From Oscarella lobularis (taxonomy: Eukaryota; Porifera; Homoscleromorpha; Homosclerophorida; Oscarellidae), in the NCBI RefSeq assembly GCF_947507565.1, contig NC_089185.1, positions 3,038,001 to 3,102,000 of the forward strand: a stretch of DNA of 64,000 nucleotides. The letters are read 5' to 3'. The translations under genes were made by a program, and so were the position numbers. The notes beneath the pieces are model-generated. The model did no database searches. It was not told the DNA's origin and worked only from the letters and a program-made list of their open reading frames with translations. How positions within the stretch are numbered: position 1 is the first letter of the stretch; each line of letters starts with the position of its first letter. Positions 1-11,492 of the stretch are shown here, in pieces.

Positions 1-1995
1 GTCCCGCCATGCCGCGTTGCTTTGCCTCGTCAACGCTTTTAATGAGCCACTCGCGAAATTCATGGCAAGCCTTAGGAAGTTTAGAGTTTTGCTCCTCCGT
101 CAATGGCTTCCTTTCGTTGTTCGGAAAAAGAGTCACAGACACACAGTTCCTCGTACCTTGGTATAAGAATTCCGCGTTGACTCCAGGCGAGATAAAAAAG
201 ATAAGTCGATTTCTCTTGAGTTGCACGGAATCAGCAGATGCCATAGAACGCTTTCCAATTATACGCGTAGCCAAGCGGAAATAAAGCGGCTCGGGGAAAA
301 ATAGAACGTCTTTGGCAAAAATGAGAAGTGGAAGAGGAAGTGATGATTTCTGACTGCACTTGAACGCTTGGCTGAACTTGGTCTCGCGCTGAAAATCGTC
401 CTGTATGAAGCAAGCGCTATAGTAGCCTTTGTCGCTTGACCCTTCTTCCTTTTCGGTAAGTACGTCAAAGTGACAAAGAATACCCTTTGCTGCATCAAAG
501 TCTCTTTCTTCCACTTCAGCAACGTTTTTTAGCAAATAATCCACCAATTGAAGAGAAAGAAATCCAGACTCAACGGCTTCTTGCCAATGCGGCCTAAGAC
601 CTTTTGGCTTTGAGTGTACTGAGCCGACGAACGAAGCCAACAGATTAAATAGCCAATTAAAATCGTGAAAAACGATATTCCTTAGCCCGGGAATTTCGGG
701 AAAGTGGTAAACGGCACCCACGTTCATCAAATGAATTAAAGCTTCTCCAAGTTCCCTTTCATCAACAATGTGACACAAACGAGCAACTTCTTTCACTTCA
801 TCAAGTCCTGCTGTATAACGTCCGGTTATGCTTTTAAGTTCTCCTAGTGCGTCTTCGAATTTCAGCCAGCGTGCTGGTTGCTCAGCTTGTTTCTGCCAAT
901 AACTCTTAGCAATTTTGTTCACTTTATCTCTGATTTCTCTGGCAACAGGTTCATCTGTACCAGACATTTTATTTTCAACTGGAAAGCAAACGTCAAGATT
1001 TGAAGACGAAGGAGGTACGAAGTGGTGCTGGCACTTATTTTTCCAAAACAAGTGTTTTAGATGGTCATCGTTAGCCTTAATAAAATTAACGCTTTTAAAC
1101 CAGAGATATCTCTGTTTAAACCGAGCTTCAGCGAGCTTCCGGTGAGTGGCAATCGGAAAAATCGCTGGAAGTCTTTCAACTTCTTCACCAAAAAATGAGC
1201 CGGCCTGCTGAGGAGGATGAGCAATTAGCACAGACGAAGCCCAATGTTTTAGAAAGTCGTCATTAGTCTGCATTCGACAGAGCTTTTGTGACTCATGAAC
1301 GATTCGACCGTCGATGCCTTTCATTCGAAAAGATGATGTCGCTTTATCGGTGAGAAGTTGAGCTCCATTGAACACGAGCATGTACATGGAGAGAGGGCTG
1401 GATGGCATAAGAGCTGCATGAGCCGTCAGGAATGGCTCTTGTCCGCCAAAATCGCAGATTGTCATCAGGATGACATCTGTCTGACCTCCAAGTCGTGTTG
1501 AATCATTTACTAATGCTTCTATTTCATCAAGTTGCTCTTTGGTCAGCGGATGTGGTTTGCAGGACTCTGCGCCGATTTGTGCTGAAATGAATCTACAAAT
1601 ACATTGTACACATTGAAGTATAAAATGCCCAAGTTTCCAGATACCCTCCTTTCTTCTCTTCCTGTTTCTGGCCAGCTTCTGGCCTATATATGTATCACTT
1701 GTACAATTAATTAACTTGAAGCAAATTATAGAAGAAGACCTGTCAGCACTTCCAAAAGCCTGATTCAATTTCTCCTTGTGCTCTTTCCAAGACAATCGCT
1801 GCCACATGGTAGGATCCCCATCAATCGTTGAGCAGTGAGACTTCATCAAGGTGACGCTGGCTTTACTGAGGTCGATCCCACATGTGCTAGCGTGCTCTTC
1901 GAACGCTTGGCCAAGAAGGAGCCGGACAAGACAAGTCTTTCCCACTCCATCTTGACCAATAACATTCAGGCGAACTCGAGCAACTTTAACAGTTC
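1..1995 (-). CDS. Roc-COR (ROCO family) GTPase, internal exon, partial
   Basis: A single reading frame stays open from a splice acceptor near 1995 (TTTTCGTAG before the exon) to the left window edge, about 665 codons. It begins with a Ras-of-complex domain: the P-loop GQDGVGKT lies about 15 residues in, and the G3 motif DFGGQEPF lies near 1465. The NKxD-like G4 motif appears degenerate (THRK). A COR domain follows; FHDFNWLFNLLASF near 690-650 matches the conserved COR tryptophan region. In known ROCO proteins Roc binds GTP and COR mediates dimerisation; many also carry LRRs, ankyrins or a kinase outside these domains. Neither the N-terminal exons nor the C-terminus are visible here, so I cannot say whether this is MFHAS1-, LRRK- or DAPK-like. 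The upstream intron contains a candidate MITE. Confidence 0.85.
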
Positions 1996-2030
1996 CTACG
2001 AAAACAGTAAAAACAAAACTTGCTGGAATA

Positions 2031-2265
2031 CTAGGGGCGTGGCAATAGAGGAGTTTCTTTTTCTTGGTTCGTTCGCGTTCGCGTACGCATAGGCAATGGC
2101 AATAATGTTAGTTCTTGCGCCTTCGAAAAGCGTTGGTAGGCCAACACGAACAATCAAGTAGCTTTAGTCGCATTCGATCGTCTCTCTTTCAGACCAAATG
2201 AGACGACCGTTCGTCATCCAACGTCGGCGACTCCCGGAGGTAATTCGAATGTGCCACGCCCCTAG
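2031..2265. mobile_element. Candidate MITE with 14-bp terminal inverted repeats
   Basis: The stretch starts with CTAGGGGCGTGGCA and ends with its exact reverse complement TGCCACGCCCCTAG, 235 bp apart. No coding frame is visible inside. A target-site duplication is not convincing; the flanks read ATA and GTA. It sits just upstream of the Roc-COR exon acceptor, so it is probably intronic. The size and perfect ends suggest a short non-autonomous DNA transposon, but one copy without a clear duplication does not prove it. Confidence 0.45.
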
Positions 2266-2373
2266 GTACAGTCAAACCTGACAACAGCATCATTTGCCTA
2301 AAAGTAAAAGATAGAAAAAATCACAAATTAATCTCAGTGACTAAGCTTAGAGGAATAACTAGAACCTCTTTTT

Positions 2374-5060
2374 CCTATTGGTGCGATTGAAGAGAAAACA
2401 AAGAAAAGAATTAGTCACGGAATACAATCGTCATGTAGATATGTCTTACAAGCTATTGGTGCGATTGAAGAGAAAACAAAGAAAAGAATTAGTCACGGAA
2501 TACAATCGTCATCTAGATATGTCTTACGCCCTATTGGTGCGATTGAAGAGAAAACAAAGAAAAGAATTAGTCACGGAATACAATCGTCATCTAGATATGT
2601 CTTACGCCCTATTGGTGTGATTGAAGAGAAAACAAAGAAAAGAATTAGTCACGGAATACAATCGTCATCTAGATATGTCTTACTCCCTATTGGTGCGATT
2701 GAAGAGAAAACAAAGAAAAGAATTAGTCACGGAATACAATCGTCATCTAGATATGTCTTACAAGCTATTGGTGCGATTGAAGAGAAAACAAAGAAAAGAA
2801 TTAGTCACGGAATACAATCGTCATCTAGATATGTCTTACATCCTATTGGTGCGATTGAAGAGAAAACAAAGAAAAGAATTAGTCACGGAATACAATCGTC
2901 ATCTAGATATGTCTTACTCCCTATTGGTGCGATTGAAGAGAAAACAAAGAAAAGAATTAGTCACGGAATACAATCGTCATCTAGATATGTCTTACGCCCT
3001 ATTGGTGCGATTGAAGAGAAAACAAAGAAAAGAATTAGTCACGGAATACAATCGTCATCTAGATATGTCTTACGCCCTATTGGTGCGATTGAAGAGAAAA
3101 CAAAGAAAAGAATTAGTCACGGAATACAATCGTCATCTAGATATGTCTTACAAGCTATTGGTGCGATTGAAGAGAAAACAAAGAAAAGAATTAGTCACGG
3201 AATACAATCGTCATCTAGATATGTCTTACGCCCTATTGGTGCGATTGAAGAGAAAACAAAGAAAAGAATTAGTCACGGAATACAATCGTCATCTAGATAT
3301 GTCTTACAAGCTATTGGTGCGATTGAAGAGAAAACAAAGAAAAGAATTAGTCACGGAATACAATCGTCATCTAGATATGTCTTACTCCCTATTGGTGCGA
3401 TTGAAGAGAAAACAAAGAAAAGAATTAGTCAAGGAATACAATCGTCATCTGGATATGTCTTACGAGCTATTGGTGCGATTGAAGAGAAAACAAAGAAAAG
3501 AATTAGTCACGGAATACAATCGTCATCTAGATATGTCTTACTCCCTATTGGTGCGATTGAAGAGAAAACAAAGAAAAGAATTAGTCACGGAATACAATCG
3601 TCATCTAGATATGTCTTACTCCCTATTGGTGCGATTGAAGAGAAAACAAAGAAAAGAATTAGTCAAGGAATACAATCGTCATCTGGATATGTCTTACGAG
3701 CTATTGGTGCGATTGAAGAGAAAACAAAGAAAAGAATTAGTCACGGAATACAATCGTCATCTAGATATGTCTTACTCCCTATTGGTGCGATTGAAGAGAA
3801 AACAAAGAAAAGAATTAGTCACGGAATACAATCGTCATCTAGATATGTCTTACTCCCTATTGGTGCGATTGAAGAGAAAACAAAGAAAAGAATTAGTCAC
3901 GGAATACAATCGTCATCTAGATATGTCTTACAAGCTATTGGTGCGATTGAAGAGAAAACAAAGAAAAGAATTAGTCACGGAATACAATCGTCATCTAGAT
4001 ATGTCTTACAAGCTATTGGTGCGATTGAAGAGAAAACAAAGAAAAGAATTAGTCACGGAATACAATCGTCATCTAGATATGTCTTACTCCCTATTGGTGC
4101 GATTGAAGAGAAAACAAAGAAAAGAATTAGTCACGGAATACAATCGTCATCTAGATATGTCTTACGCCCTATTGGTGCGATTGAAGAGAAAACAAAGAAA
4201 AGAATTAGTCACGGAATACAATCGTCATCTAGATATGTCTTACGCCCTATTGGTGCGATTGAAGAGAAAACAAAGAAAAGAATTAGTCACGGAATACAAT
4301 CGTCATCTAGATATGTCTTACTCCCTATTGGTGCGATTGAAGAGAAAACAAAGAAAAGAATTAGTCACGGAATACAATCGTCATCTAGATATGTCTTACT
4401 TCCTATTGGTGCGATTGAAGAGAAAACAAAGAAAAGAATTAGTCACGGAATACAATCGTCATCTAGATATGTCTTACGCCCTATTGGTGCGATTGAAGAG
4501 AAAACAAAGAAAAGAATTAGTCACGGAATACAATCGTCATCTAGATATGTCTTACAAGCTATTGGTGCGATTGAAGAGAAAACAAAGAAAAGAATTAGTC
4601 ACGGAATACAATCGTCATCTAGATATGTCTTACAAGCTATTGGTGCGATTGAAGAGAAAACAAAGAAAAGAATTAGTCACGGAATACAATCGTCATCTAG
4701 ATATGTCTTACAAGCTATTGGTGCGATTGAAGAGAAAACAAAGAAAAGAATTAGTCACGGAATACAATCGTCATCTAGATATGTCTTACTCCCTATTGGT
4801 GCGATTGAAGAGAAAACAAAGAAAAGAATTAGTCACGGAATACAATCGTCATCTAGATATGTCTTACTCCCTATTGGTGCGATTGAAGAGAAAACAAAGA
4901 AAAGAATTAGTCACGGAATACAATCGTCATCTAGATATGTCTTACAAGCTATTGGTGCGATTGAAGAGAAAACAAAGAAAAGAATTAGTCACGGAATACA
5001 ATCGTCATCTAGATATGTCTTACGCCCTATTGGTGCGATTGAAGCGAAAAGAAAGACAAA
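2374..5060. repeat. 78-bp minisatellite, about 34 units
   Basis: Thirty-four nearly identical 78-bp units run head to tail. Most units differ only in one triplet, after GTCTTAC: AAG, GCC, TCC, ATC, TTC or GAG. In order, translated in frame 2, this site reads K A A S K I S A A K A K S E S S E S S K K S A A S F A K K K S S K A. The two GAG units also share two further changes and are embedded in a duplicated three-unit block. Because 78 is divisible by three, two plus-strand frames stay open for over 800 codons, while the third and all minus frames are closed. I see no splice or start context that would make it coding. Confidence 0.97.
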
Positions 5061-6672
5061 TTAGTCACAATCTACTAAAGAAACCAAGTCTTACATTCTT
5101 CTATTTGTGCGCTTGAAGAGAATTAGTGACCCAAACAAATTAGTAGTGTGCTAATGTGCACCGATTTTATTTTAGATTGCCTTGTTGTGTCTTCACAAAG
5201 GCGAGGACGTCACTGTCTAAAAAAGAGATACTGTACGATGTCATGCCGGCTCTGCAGCGATTATCAGGCTGCTGAAAGAGGCAAAAGCACCTTGTTGAGC
5301 CCCTAGTACATGACCCTCTATATCTAATGTCTGCCTTTCTGTGACCCGGTCACGGGATCTTAGAGTCCCAACCGAAAGTTCGGAACTGGAGGCTTGTGTT
5401 ATAAGGCAAAGTTAGTCTGCTGTGATAAAGTTGCTGGCTAATCATGATACACCCTTTAGCGCAAGGAAGAAGCTTAGGATTTCTGGAAAGGTGTGCGGAA
5501 GCCCCACAGCAAGCCCCAAACTTGAAATCGTCATAGACAGCAATGGTACAGATCTCTTCCCCTTCCTACCACTTTTTTCCGACGATAAAAGGACGATTCG
5601 CTGGCGAAGTACTGTATGGTACTCAGTACTACTCACTTATTGTGCGCAAGCGCGACTATCTATATAATGGTGCATCCATAGATATTTCTATGAGTCATCT
5701 GTACTTACTACTGTGTATGTGCATGGTGCAATCATTGTGTCTATGGTGCGCGAATCTCAAAGAACCAAGCGAGCGTACGTACGGCTACAGCTAAGGTTCG
5801 AAAAGCCGCGGCTTTTTTGATCAGAAGACGTAGCCTGGGAAGAGGTTGAACGAGAACCACGCCAAACAATTCTCACGTTTCAACGTCACTGAGGTAGACC
5901 ATTCACCTGTCAAGCGATGGATCATCGTTCTTTTAGTCGTCTACTGAAAAGGAAGAAAAAACAGCGACTTTCTTCTGATGGTTCTAGATTTCTTAACTGC
6001 GTCGCTTCAAAGCCAATCAGCATTCTTCCGTCAAGATATGATCCCGTTCACTTGCATCATACGCCTACCCACCTTATAAAATGCCTGTTATATGCATCTA
6101 CTGAAATGACCCTTGAGACCTCGATTCCCGCTTGAGCTCGTTTTTTTTTTGGCCCGTTATCAAAAAGGAATAATAGTTTAGGCGTCGAGACAGCCAGGAG
6201 CCCGGCATTAACTCTTGTAAGCTGTTTGGTGATCCCTTTTGAAGCCCTCGTGAGAAATTATTCCGGCTATTCCATCCTTAGTTGGACTTACGAAATTTTC
6301 ACCCCCACCCAACCGGTGCTAAGCAAACGATCAATCTATAAAACATATCCGCTAAATACCACGCGTATCACACAAAACAAGAAAAAGTAGTGCAGGTCAA
6401 ATAAAAGGAAAGAATGAAAAAAGAGTGAGAAACGAGTTAGAACTCGGGAAACTAAAAAAATTTAGCTATGATTAGGTAGTGAGAACCCTGAGACGTTGGA
6501 AAAGCTTGCTCTGAGCTTCTAACCACACTGCATGTATAAGGTGGTAGGTGCTCAATCAACAGGGCTAAATTGCTAGCTACATATAAACCAACAGAAGACG
6601 TTTATAGAATGGATCTTTGTATACTGTGTACTGCTTGGTTTTCGCTCTGTGCCATGCAAACTAATCCATAGG
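5061..6672. other. Stretch without a recognised gene
   Basis: The first 70 bp are decayed minisatellite sequence, with a GAAGCG-type unit and then scattered ATTAGT motifs. The remainder has only short, unconserved frames on both strands and no recognised RNA gene. It may hold 5' exons or regulatory DNA of the Roc-COR gene, and it includes the ISCU 3' flank. I see nothing else that I can support. Confidence 0.6.
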
Positions 6673-7398
6673 TTATGTAGCAGCTGAAATAGCCACTGAT
6701 TCTTCATCTTCCCTCTGGTGCTGCTGCTTCACTTGAAAATCATTCAAAGCTGCCTTGATAGCATCTTCAGCCAACACTAAGGAAAAATGTATGAGCAACA
6801 AGTGGATGACTCAGAGAGACTGCGACTGACTCGAACAATGCAATTTGACAGGCGGAAGAGAGAGCTCCTTCGCTATATGAGAATTCTTGATATCGAGAGC
6901 TTCAGAAGTCTTAGTAGAGTCGAGACATTTTTCCATTGAAAATACAAAAAATTTTAAAAACTCTACCGTTTTTCCTTTGATCCATTCCGTGGCGAGCGAG
7001 CTCGACGCAATAGCCGATCCGCATCCGAACGTCTTAAACTTCGCATCGACAATCTTACCGTCTTCCACTTTGATCTAGTGAGGAAATCGTAAAAGGTGGA
7101 AAGGGGGGGACCCCGTTTCTCGCTCGCCTGCAGTTTCATCACGTCGCCGCAGGCTGGAGCGCCGACGAGACCCGTTCCGACGTTCTGTTCGCTTTTGTCG
7201 AGACTGCCCACGTTTCTAGGATTCTCGTAATGGTCGATGACCTTGGAAAACAAGAAGTGTGAACCCACTCACGAACGACGCCATATCGCCCCTCCCCGAG
7301 TCCCGCGACCTTACGTTCTTATGATAAGCTGCGCACGACACTCGAAAGAGGCGCGGAATGGAGCGAACGGTCGTCGCTGCCGAGAAAACGGCAGACAT
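6673..7398 (-). CDS. ISCU: Iron-sulfur cluster assembly scaffold ISCU, mitochondrial
   Basis: Five exons: 7315-7398, 7128-7241, 6967-7074, 6831-6909 and 6673-6776, giving 162 aa (human 167). ISCU is the scaffold on which NFS1-ISD11 builds 2Fe-2S clusters in the mitochondrial matrix. The first 28 residues are Arg/Ser-rich and Asp/Glu-free, like a mitochondrial presequence. The scaffold signatures are present: HYENPRNVG, the cysteine motifs APACGD, TFGCGSA and HCSMLAED, and the HSPA9-binding LPPVK. Phases match at every junction. Intron 2 uses a GC donor (CTGCAG followed by GCGAGC); the family fixes that junction between MKLQ and IKVEDG. The start is the only ATG giving a presequence. The ASPP gene lies about 190 bp upstream on the same strand. 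Confidence 0.96.
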
Positions 7399-7590
7399 CT
7401 GATCGTAAAAGGAGTCGAGTGAGTCACGGAGTATGCGCAGTGGAATGTGCCAAAGTGACGTTGTTGTTTATATACACACACAATCAATATGTTTTAAAAA
7501 AGCCCTACTTGTCGTTCTTGAGTCTTTCTGTGCTTACAGCATTGGCAATCGCTTGGGGTAGAGCTGCATATAATTTTCTTATAGGATGAT

Positions 7591-9972
7591 TTATTTATTT
7601 CGAATTTTTTCCACGCTTACCGATAAATAATTTCTTGGCGCGTATCCTTCGGCTCCTTGCTCGTTCGCTACCCACCACCACTCGATTTCGTCGTCGTCTC
7701 CGCGTCGAACGACGCGCAGGACTTCGTTCACGTCAAAGGCAAGTTCGTCTTCCTCTGACGTTTCATAGGGATAGAGAGCATAGACACGTCTGTCGTTCTT
7801 CGTACCCAAATGAATCTGAGCTTCTAAAGAGAGAAAAAAAGCGAAATATCAATCATATGCAGACAATAATTTTTATTTACCTCTTAGGATTTCTATGCAT
7901 TCGTTTTCCTTTCCCTCGACGAAATTCTCTTCAGTCAGTTCATCGATAGCGACTTCAAGCGGCGTATCGCCGTCCAACGTCTGCGCGTATACAGACGCGC
8001 CATTTCGAATAAGATACCCAGCAATTTCAGTCGCCGATACAGACGCAGCCAAATGCAGAGGCGTCCTATACAAAAAAAAAGATATCAAGTCAATAAAACC
8101 CGTTATATATCCGCACTCTTACCAAGCTTCGACGTCCGATGCATTAACGTCGGAACCCACGTCGACGAGATATTGAACAACCTCAAAATGATTACCGTAC
8201 GTCGCGTTATGAAGTGCCGTCACGCCGTCTTGAGTCTCTTTACTAGGATCATCAACCTGGATAGAGAAAGAATAATTAATTAATTTGGAAGGGGGTGACA
8301 CATCAATATTATTTACCAGTTTCAAGTGATCTTTTACTGCGTTTAGGTCTCCGTCCAGAGCGGCGCTCAGTAGAACAGTCAACGGTTCAAACGAGACACC
8401 GCGCTTCGCTTTATCTCGTCCCAAGCGCTTCGACTGCGAGAGCCGCTTCCAACGACCCGACCCGCGCGATCGATCGACGCGTCGAAAAACGACAGCGGGA
8501 CCGGACGACGAAACCTTCGGAAGAATCGACGGCGAAGGATACGACGTCGTAGGAAGAAGACTCAATACAGAAGTCTTCGGCTCTTCGGGTTCGAGGATGA
8601 GTGAGAGCGCTCTACGTTGGCTTGATGACGTCGAAGGGTCCACGTGTAGAGCTGAGAGATGTGATAAGTCGAGTGAGTTGGGACGTCGTTGTTTCGTCTT
8701 AAGTGACGTTTTTCGTCTCGCCGGTAAACGCATGTCGGAGTGTTTGGGAACGAGTGACGGCGATTTTGACGGTTCTTTTTTGATTTCTTTTGTTCGAGGT
8801 TTTTTCCATTTGAGTGCGAGTTTTTCGTTGAGTTCGTTTACCGTGTCGTCGAGTTTGTTCAATTCTTGGACGCGTCGTATGAGAACGTCCTTTGCGTATC
8901 GCAATTTGCGATTTTGAAAATCGTGTATCTTTCCTCGAAGCTTAAGAAATTAAATAAATAAATAAATAAATAAAATCTTATTAATTAAATACTGACTATT
9001 ATTTCTCCTTTGAGTCGTTCGACTTCACTTTCCTTAGTCCGTCTTTCTGTCTCCGTTTCGTCTGTGTCGTCTCTTTGACGTCCTTGAGCGGAGAGAGCTT
9101 GCGATAGTTCGAGAGAGTGCTGAAGAGACTTCAAGTGCTCCTGCGTTCGAATGAAGTCCTGACGAATAGCTATGGACTCCTGACGCAAATGAACGACCTC
9201 TTTCGCTGCAGAACAAATCTCTAATATTCATATAATGAGTGACATATCTCACGTACCCTTTTCTGAGTTGACTGCCTTTTGGGTTTCTACTTTGGTTTTG
9301 ACGACTTTTAACTGCTCTAGCTCCTTGCTCTGTCTGTCGTGAATATCTTTTAAGTGATCCAGTTCTTCTTTCTCATTTTCTCGTGTCGTTTCGTTGTGTC
9401 GTAATTTTTCGAGTCGACTCTCCGCTTGTTGGAGATCGGCGTCGAGTCGACGGAGACGCCGTGCCTGCTGCTCAACAATCCGACTGTACGTTGCTTCCAC
9501 TTCCTGGGCGCCCATCTATAGAAAAACAACGTTCACCATGGCAACAGTAAAGAAGTTGAGAAACTTACACCACTTGGCTCTCTCTGTCGAACACTCGCTT
9601 TCAGACGAAATTTCTTATTAGCCGATTTTCGTTGCTTAGAAGCACGAGGTAAGGCGAATCGAGGTCGATCTCGAATTCGGAAAGAGACTTCACGCTGATG
9701 GATGCCCCACTCTTGTAAAAGTTGCACAGGCTTCTCGTCTGGCGATAGCTCTCGTTCTACTCGAAGCGATTAGCGTTATAGTAGTCTGCGATGTGTTTTT
9801 TTGCTGTACCGCATCCTCGCCAGCATTCGTAGAGTCGAATTTCGTCGCTCCTGTCGATCGTTTCGCTTTCTTGCAAACACGACGTCAATTGCGCGCACGT
9901 CCAGTCGTGAGGAACGTCGATGACGATGTTGGCTCGCGTTTCGAGCGCTGCACGCAGACGAAGAAGGACCAT
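7591..9972 (-). CDS. ASPP-family protein (apoptosis-stimulating of p53 / PPP1R13)
   Basis: Eight exons: 9810-9972, 9569-9756, 9257-9515, 8997-9205, 8317-8940, 8123-8256, 7881-8065 and 7591-7823. They give 664 aa. Domain order is the ASPP order: an N-terminal ubiquitin-like/Ras-association fold (about residues 1-95), a long coiled coil (about 115-280), a Ser/Pro/Arg-rich linker, ankyrin repeats (including TALHNATYGNHFEVVQYL and TPLHLAASVSATEIAGYL), and a C-terminal SH3 with ALYPYE, EWWWVANEQ and APRNYL. ASPP proteins bind p53-family factors and PP1 through the ankyrin-SH3 part. The linker has no obvious RVxF in the usual place. Intron 5 is 60 nt, in frame and stop-free, so it could be mistaken for coding. 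An AATAAA overlaps the stop codon. Human ASPP1/2 are longer, about 1,100 aa. Confidence 0.93.
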
Positions 9973-10118
9973 GGCGTTGTCGTTTGTTCGCGTGATCCAT
10001 GCATGAGCTCACGCGTGGACGCCATGTTTGGTTGAGGCGTAACGCACGTGCTAGCTTGCGTCAGCCGTCTTGCATGATCTTGCATCATATCTATGCTTGC
10101 CTGATCTTGCTCAGTCAA

Positions 10119-10250
10119 ACCGGTTTTCAAACCGGTTTTCGAATTCACGCCTAATGGGTCAAACCAATCGAAGCGCTAGATTGAGCCCACGTGACTCCGA
10201 GGGACCAATGAGCGAGCTGGGCGGGGCTACGCTGTTCAAAAGCGACGCGC
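10119..10250 (+). promoter_or_regulatory. Probable promoter of the GC-rich transcription unit
   Basis: Two head-to-tail copies of AAACCGGTTTTC (10121-10142) are followed by ACCAATCG, an E-box CACGTGAC and a second ACCAATGAG, then GGGCGGGGC. Such a cluster of CCAAT, E-box and GC-box motifs just upstream of a GC-rich exon resembles an animal promoter. The transcription start is inferred, not seen. The ASPP gene starts at 9972 on the other strand, so the region could serve both. Confidence 0.4.
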
Positions 10251-10254
10251 ACAC

Positions 10255-11245
10255 CGATTTTCCTTCAGTTGCGGCTGAGGGTGGATGCGTCGCGGTTCGC
10301 TGCGTCAATTCCTTGATCGGACCGGCAGGGGGAAGACATAAGGCAAGTTCTGGGTTGTTGTTTCAGCGTGGCCCACGGATAATCCGTGCCGGAACCCGTA
10401 GGCAGGGCGATGGAGGGCTTCGGCCTCGGTTTACGCACTGGGCGGAAAGGTCGCCGATGTCTTATTGTTGCCGAACAAGTACGGCCCGCGCTAGGCTCGA
10501 GCGGGCACGACTTGGAGGGGGTGTTGCAAGCGGTCTGGTTGCCGGCACTTATCTCACCATTGGCACGATTAGACGGAGGATGACCTGGCCCAGGAGACCT
10601 CGACTTGGGCATTGCACTGCCTTCCCTGTCGACTCTACAAGGTCGGCCTGTTCTCCACTTCCGCAAGGCCCGGTTCTTCCCAGGAAGACATACCGAAGGC
10701 TTTGGTACCAACGAGCCGGGGGACTCGGTTTTAGGGGCCGTTTCTCGTCCAGGCGGTACTGATCGGAGTGGCCGATGACCCGCAACTCGCCCGACACTTT
10801 TTGGAAGGGGGTCATCGCTTTGCGAAGACTTCCCTGGGCTACGAACGCGTCCAAACCTCCCCGTGGTGTAGCCTGGGTAACGCGAATATGGACGCAAATC
10901 AAAAGGTACGTAAAACGATTATTTGACAGATAACTGACTTCTTTTTTTTGTTTAGGTGGAAGGACTTCTTTTTTAGGCTGTTAGGATTTCTTTTTGTGTT
11001 TAGGTGAAAGGAAATTGATGCCGCTGAAGAATACGCTACGAATAAAAGAGAATGGATCGCAGCGAAACGAACGATCGAATGCGCGGAATCGTGAAGAATA
11101 CGCTTCGAATAAAAAAGAGAAATGGATCGCAGAGAAACGAACGATCGAATGCGGAATCGACGTTTTTTTACGCTGCACGCTCGCGTAAAATTCTTTGTAG
11201 CTTGTGCGTAGCTTTTTTATGTTCTAAATAAACGTGCTTCTAAAG
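10255..11245 (+). other. Unidentified GC-rich, probably spliced transcription unit
   Basis: About 640 bp of clearly higher GC content than its neighbours ends at a strong donor (AAAAG then GTACGT, 10902-10903). Pyrimidine-rich acceptors follow at about 10956, 10980 and 11003, then a short exon and AATAAA at 11227-11232. Several frames are open on both strands (for example 10070-10762 plus and 10265-10897 minus), as expected for GC-rich DNA. None resembles a protein family I know, and stops fall soon after each plausible ATG on the plus strand. It may be a long or structured non-coding RNA, or a fast-evolving protein. I do not recognise it as rRNA, RNase P, 7SL, 7SK or telomerase RNA. Confidence 0.4.
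11026..11158 (+). repeat. Two-copy ~66-bp tandem duplication in the last exon
   Basis: GAAGAATACGCT...AATCG (11026-11090) is followed after three bases by a second copy (11093-11158) that differs at a few bases and by small indels. Both copies read EEYA-NK-E-WIA-KRTIEC in one frame, but the copies lie in different frames of the unspliced DNA. It lies in the 3' exon of the unidentified transcription unit. Confidence 0.75.
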
Positions 11246-11492
11246 TGCTCTAATACGCGTTGCTAGAGCCTCCCGAGAGACGAACGAACCTATCGCCGGT
11301 CTGCAAAAAACCAGCGCTCCCAACCCCGGATACAAACCGACGCGAAGTTTCTCCTACCCGTTCATTCTTCTCTTCTGGCAGTGCGTGCTCATTAAAAAGC
11401 TAGCTAAAAAGTACAAAGAGACGGTCGTCACACATGCATGAAAAAAGCACATCACTCGCAATTAAAAACGTTCTTTTTATATGTACACGTGT

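Noticed and set aside
2374-5060. CRISPR-like array
   Set aside because: Units are directly adjacent with no unique spacers, in an animal genome.
2378-5116. Two overlapping 800-codon open frames on the plus strand as giant repeat proteins
   Set aside because: They follow automatically from a stop-free 78-bp unit whose length is a multiple of three. No ATG, splice or promoter context supports them.
10070-10762. 230-codon plus-strand ORF as a protein gene
   Set aside because: Begins upstream of the presumed promoter, uses no ATG in good context, has no recognisable family, and competing frames on the other strand are equally long because of high GC.
10255-10900. Ribosomal RNA, RNase P, SRP, 7SK or telomerase RNA
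   Set aside because: I looked for conserved core motifs and found none; one string resembling an rRNA primer site (CGTCAATTCCTT) stands alone.
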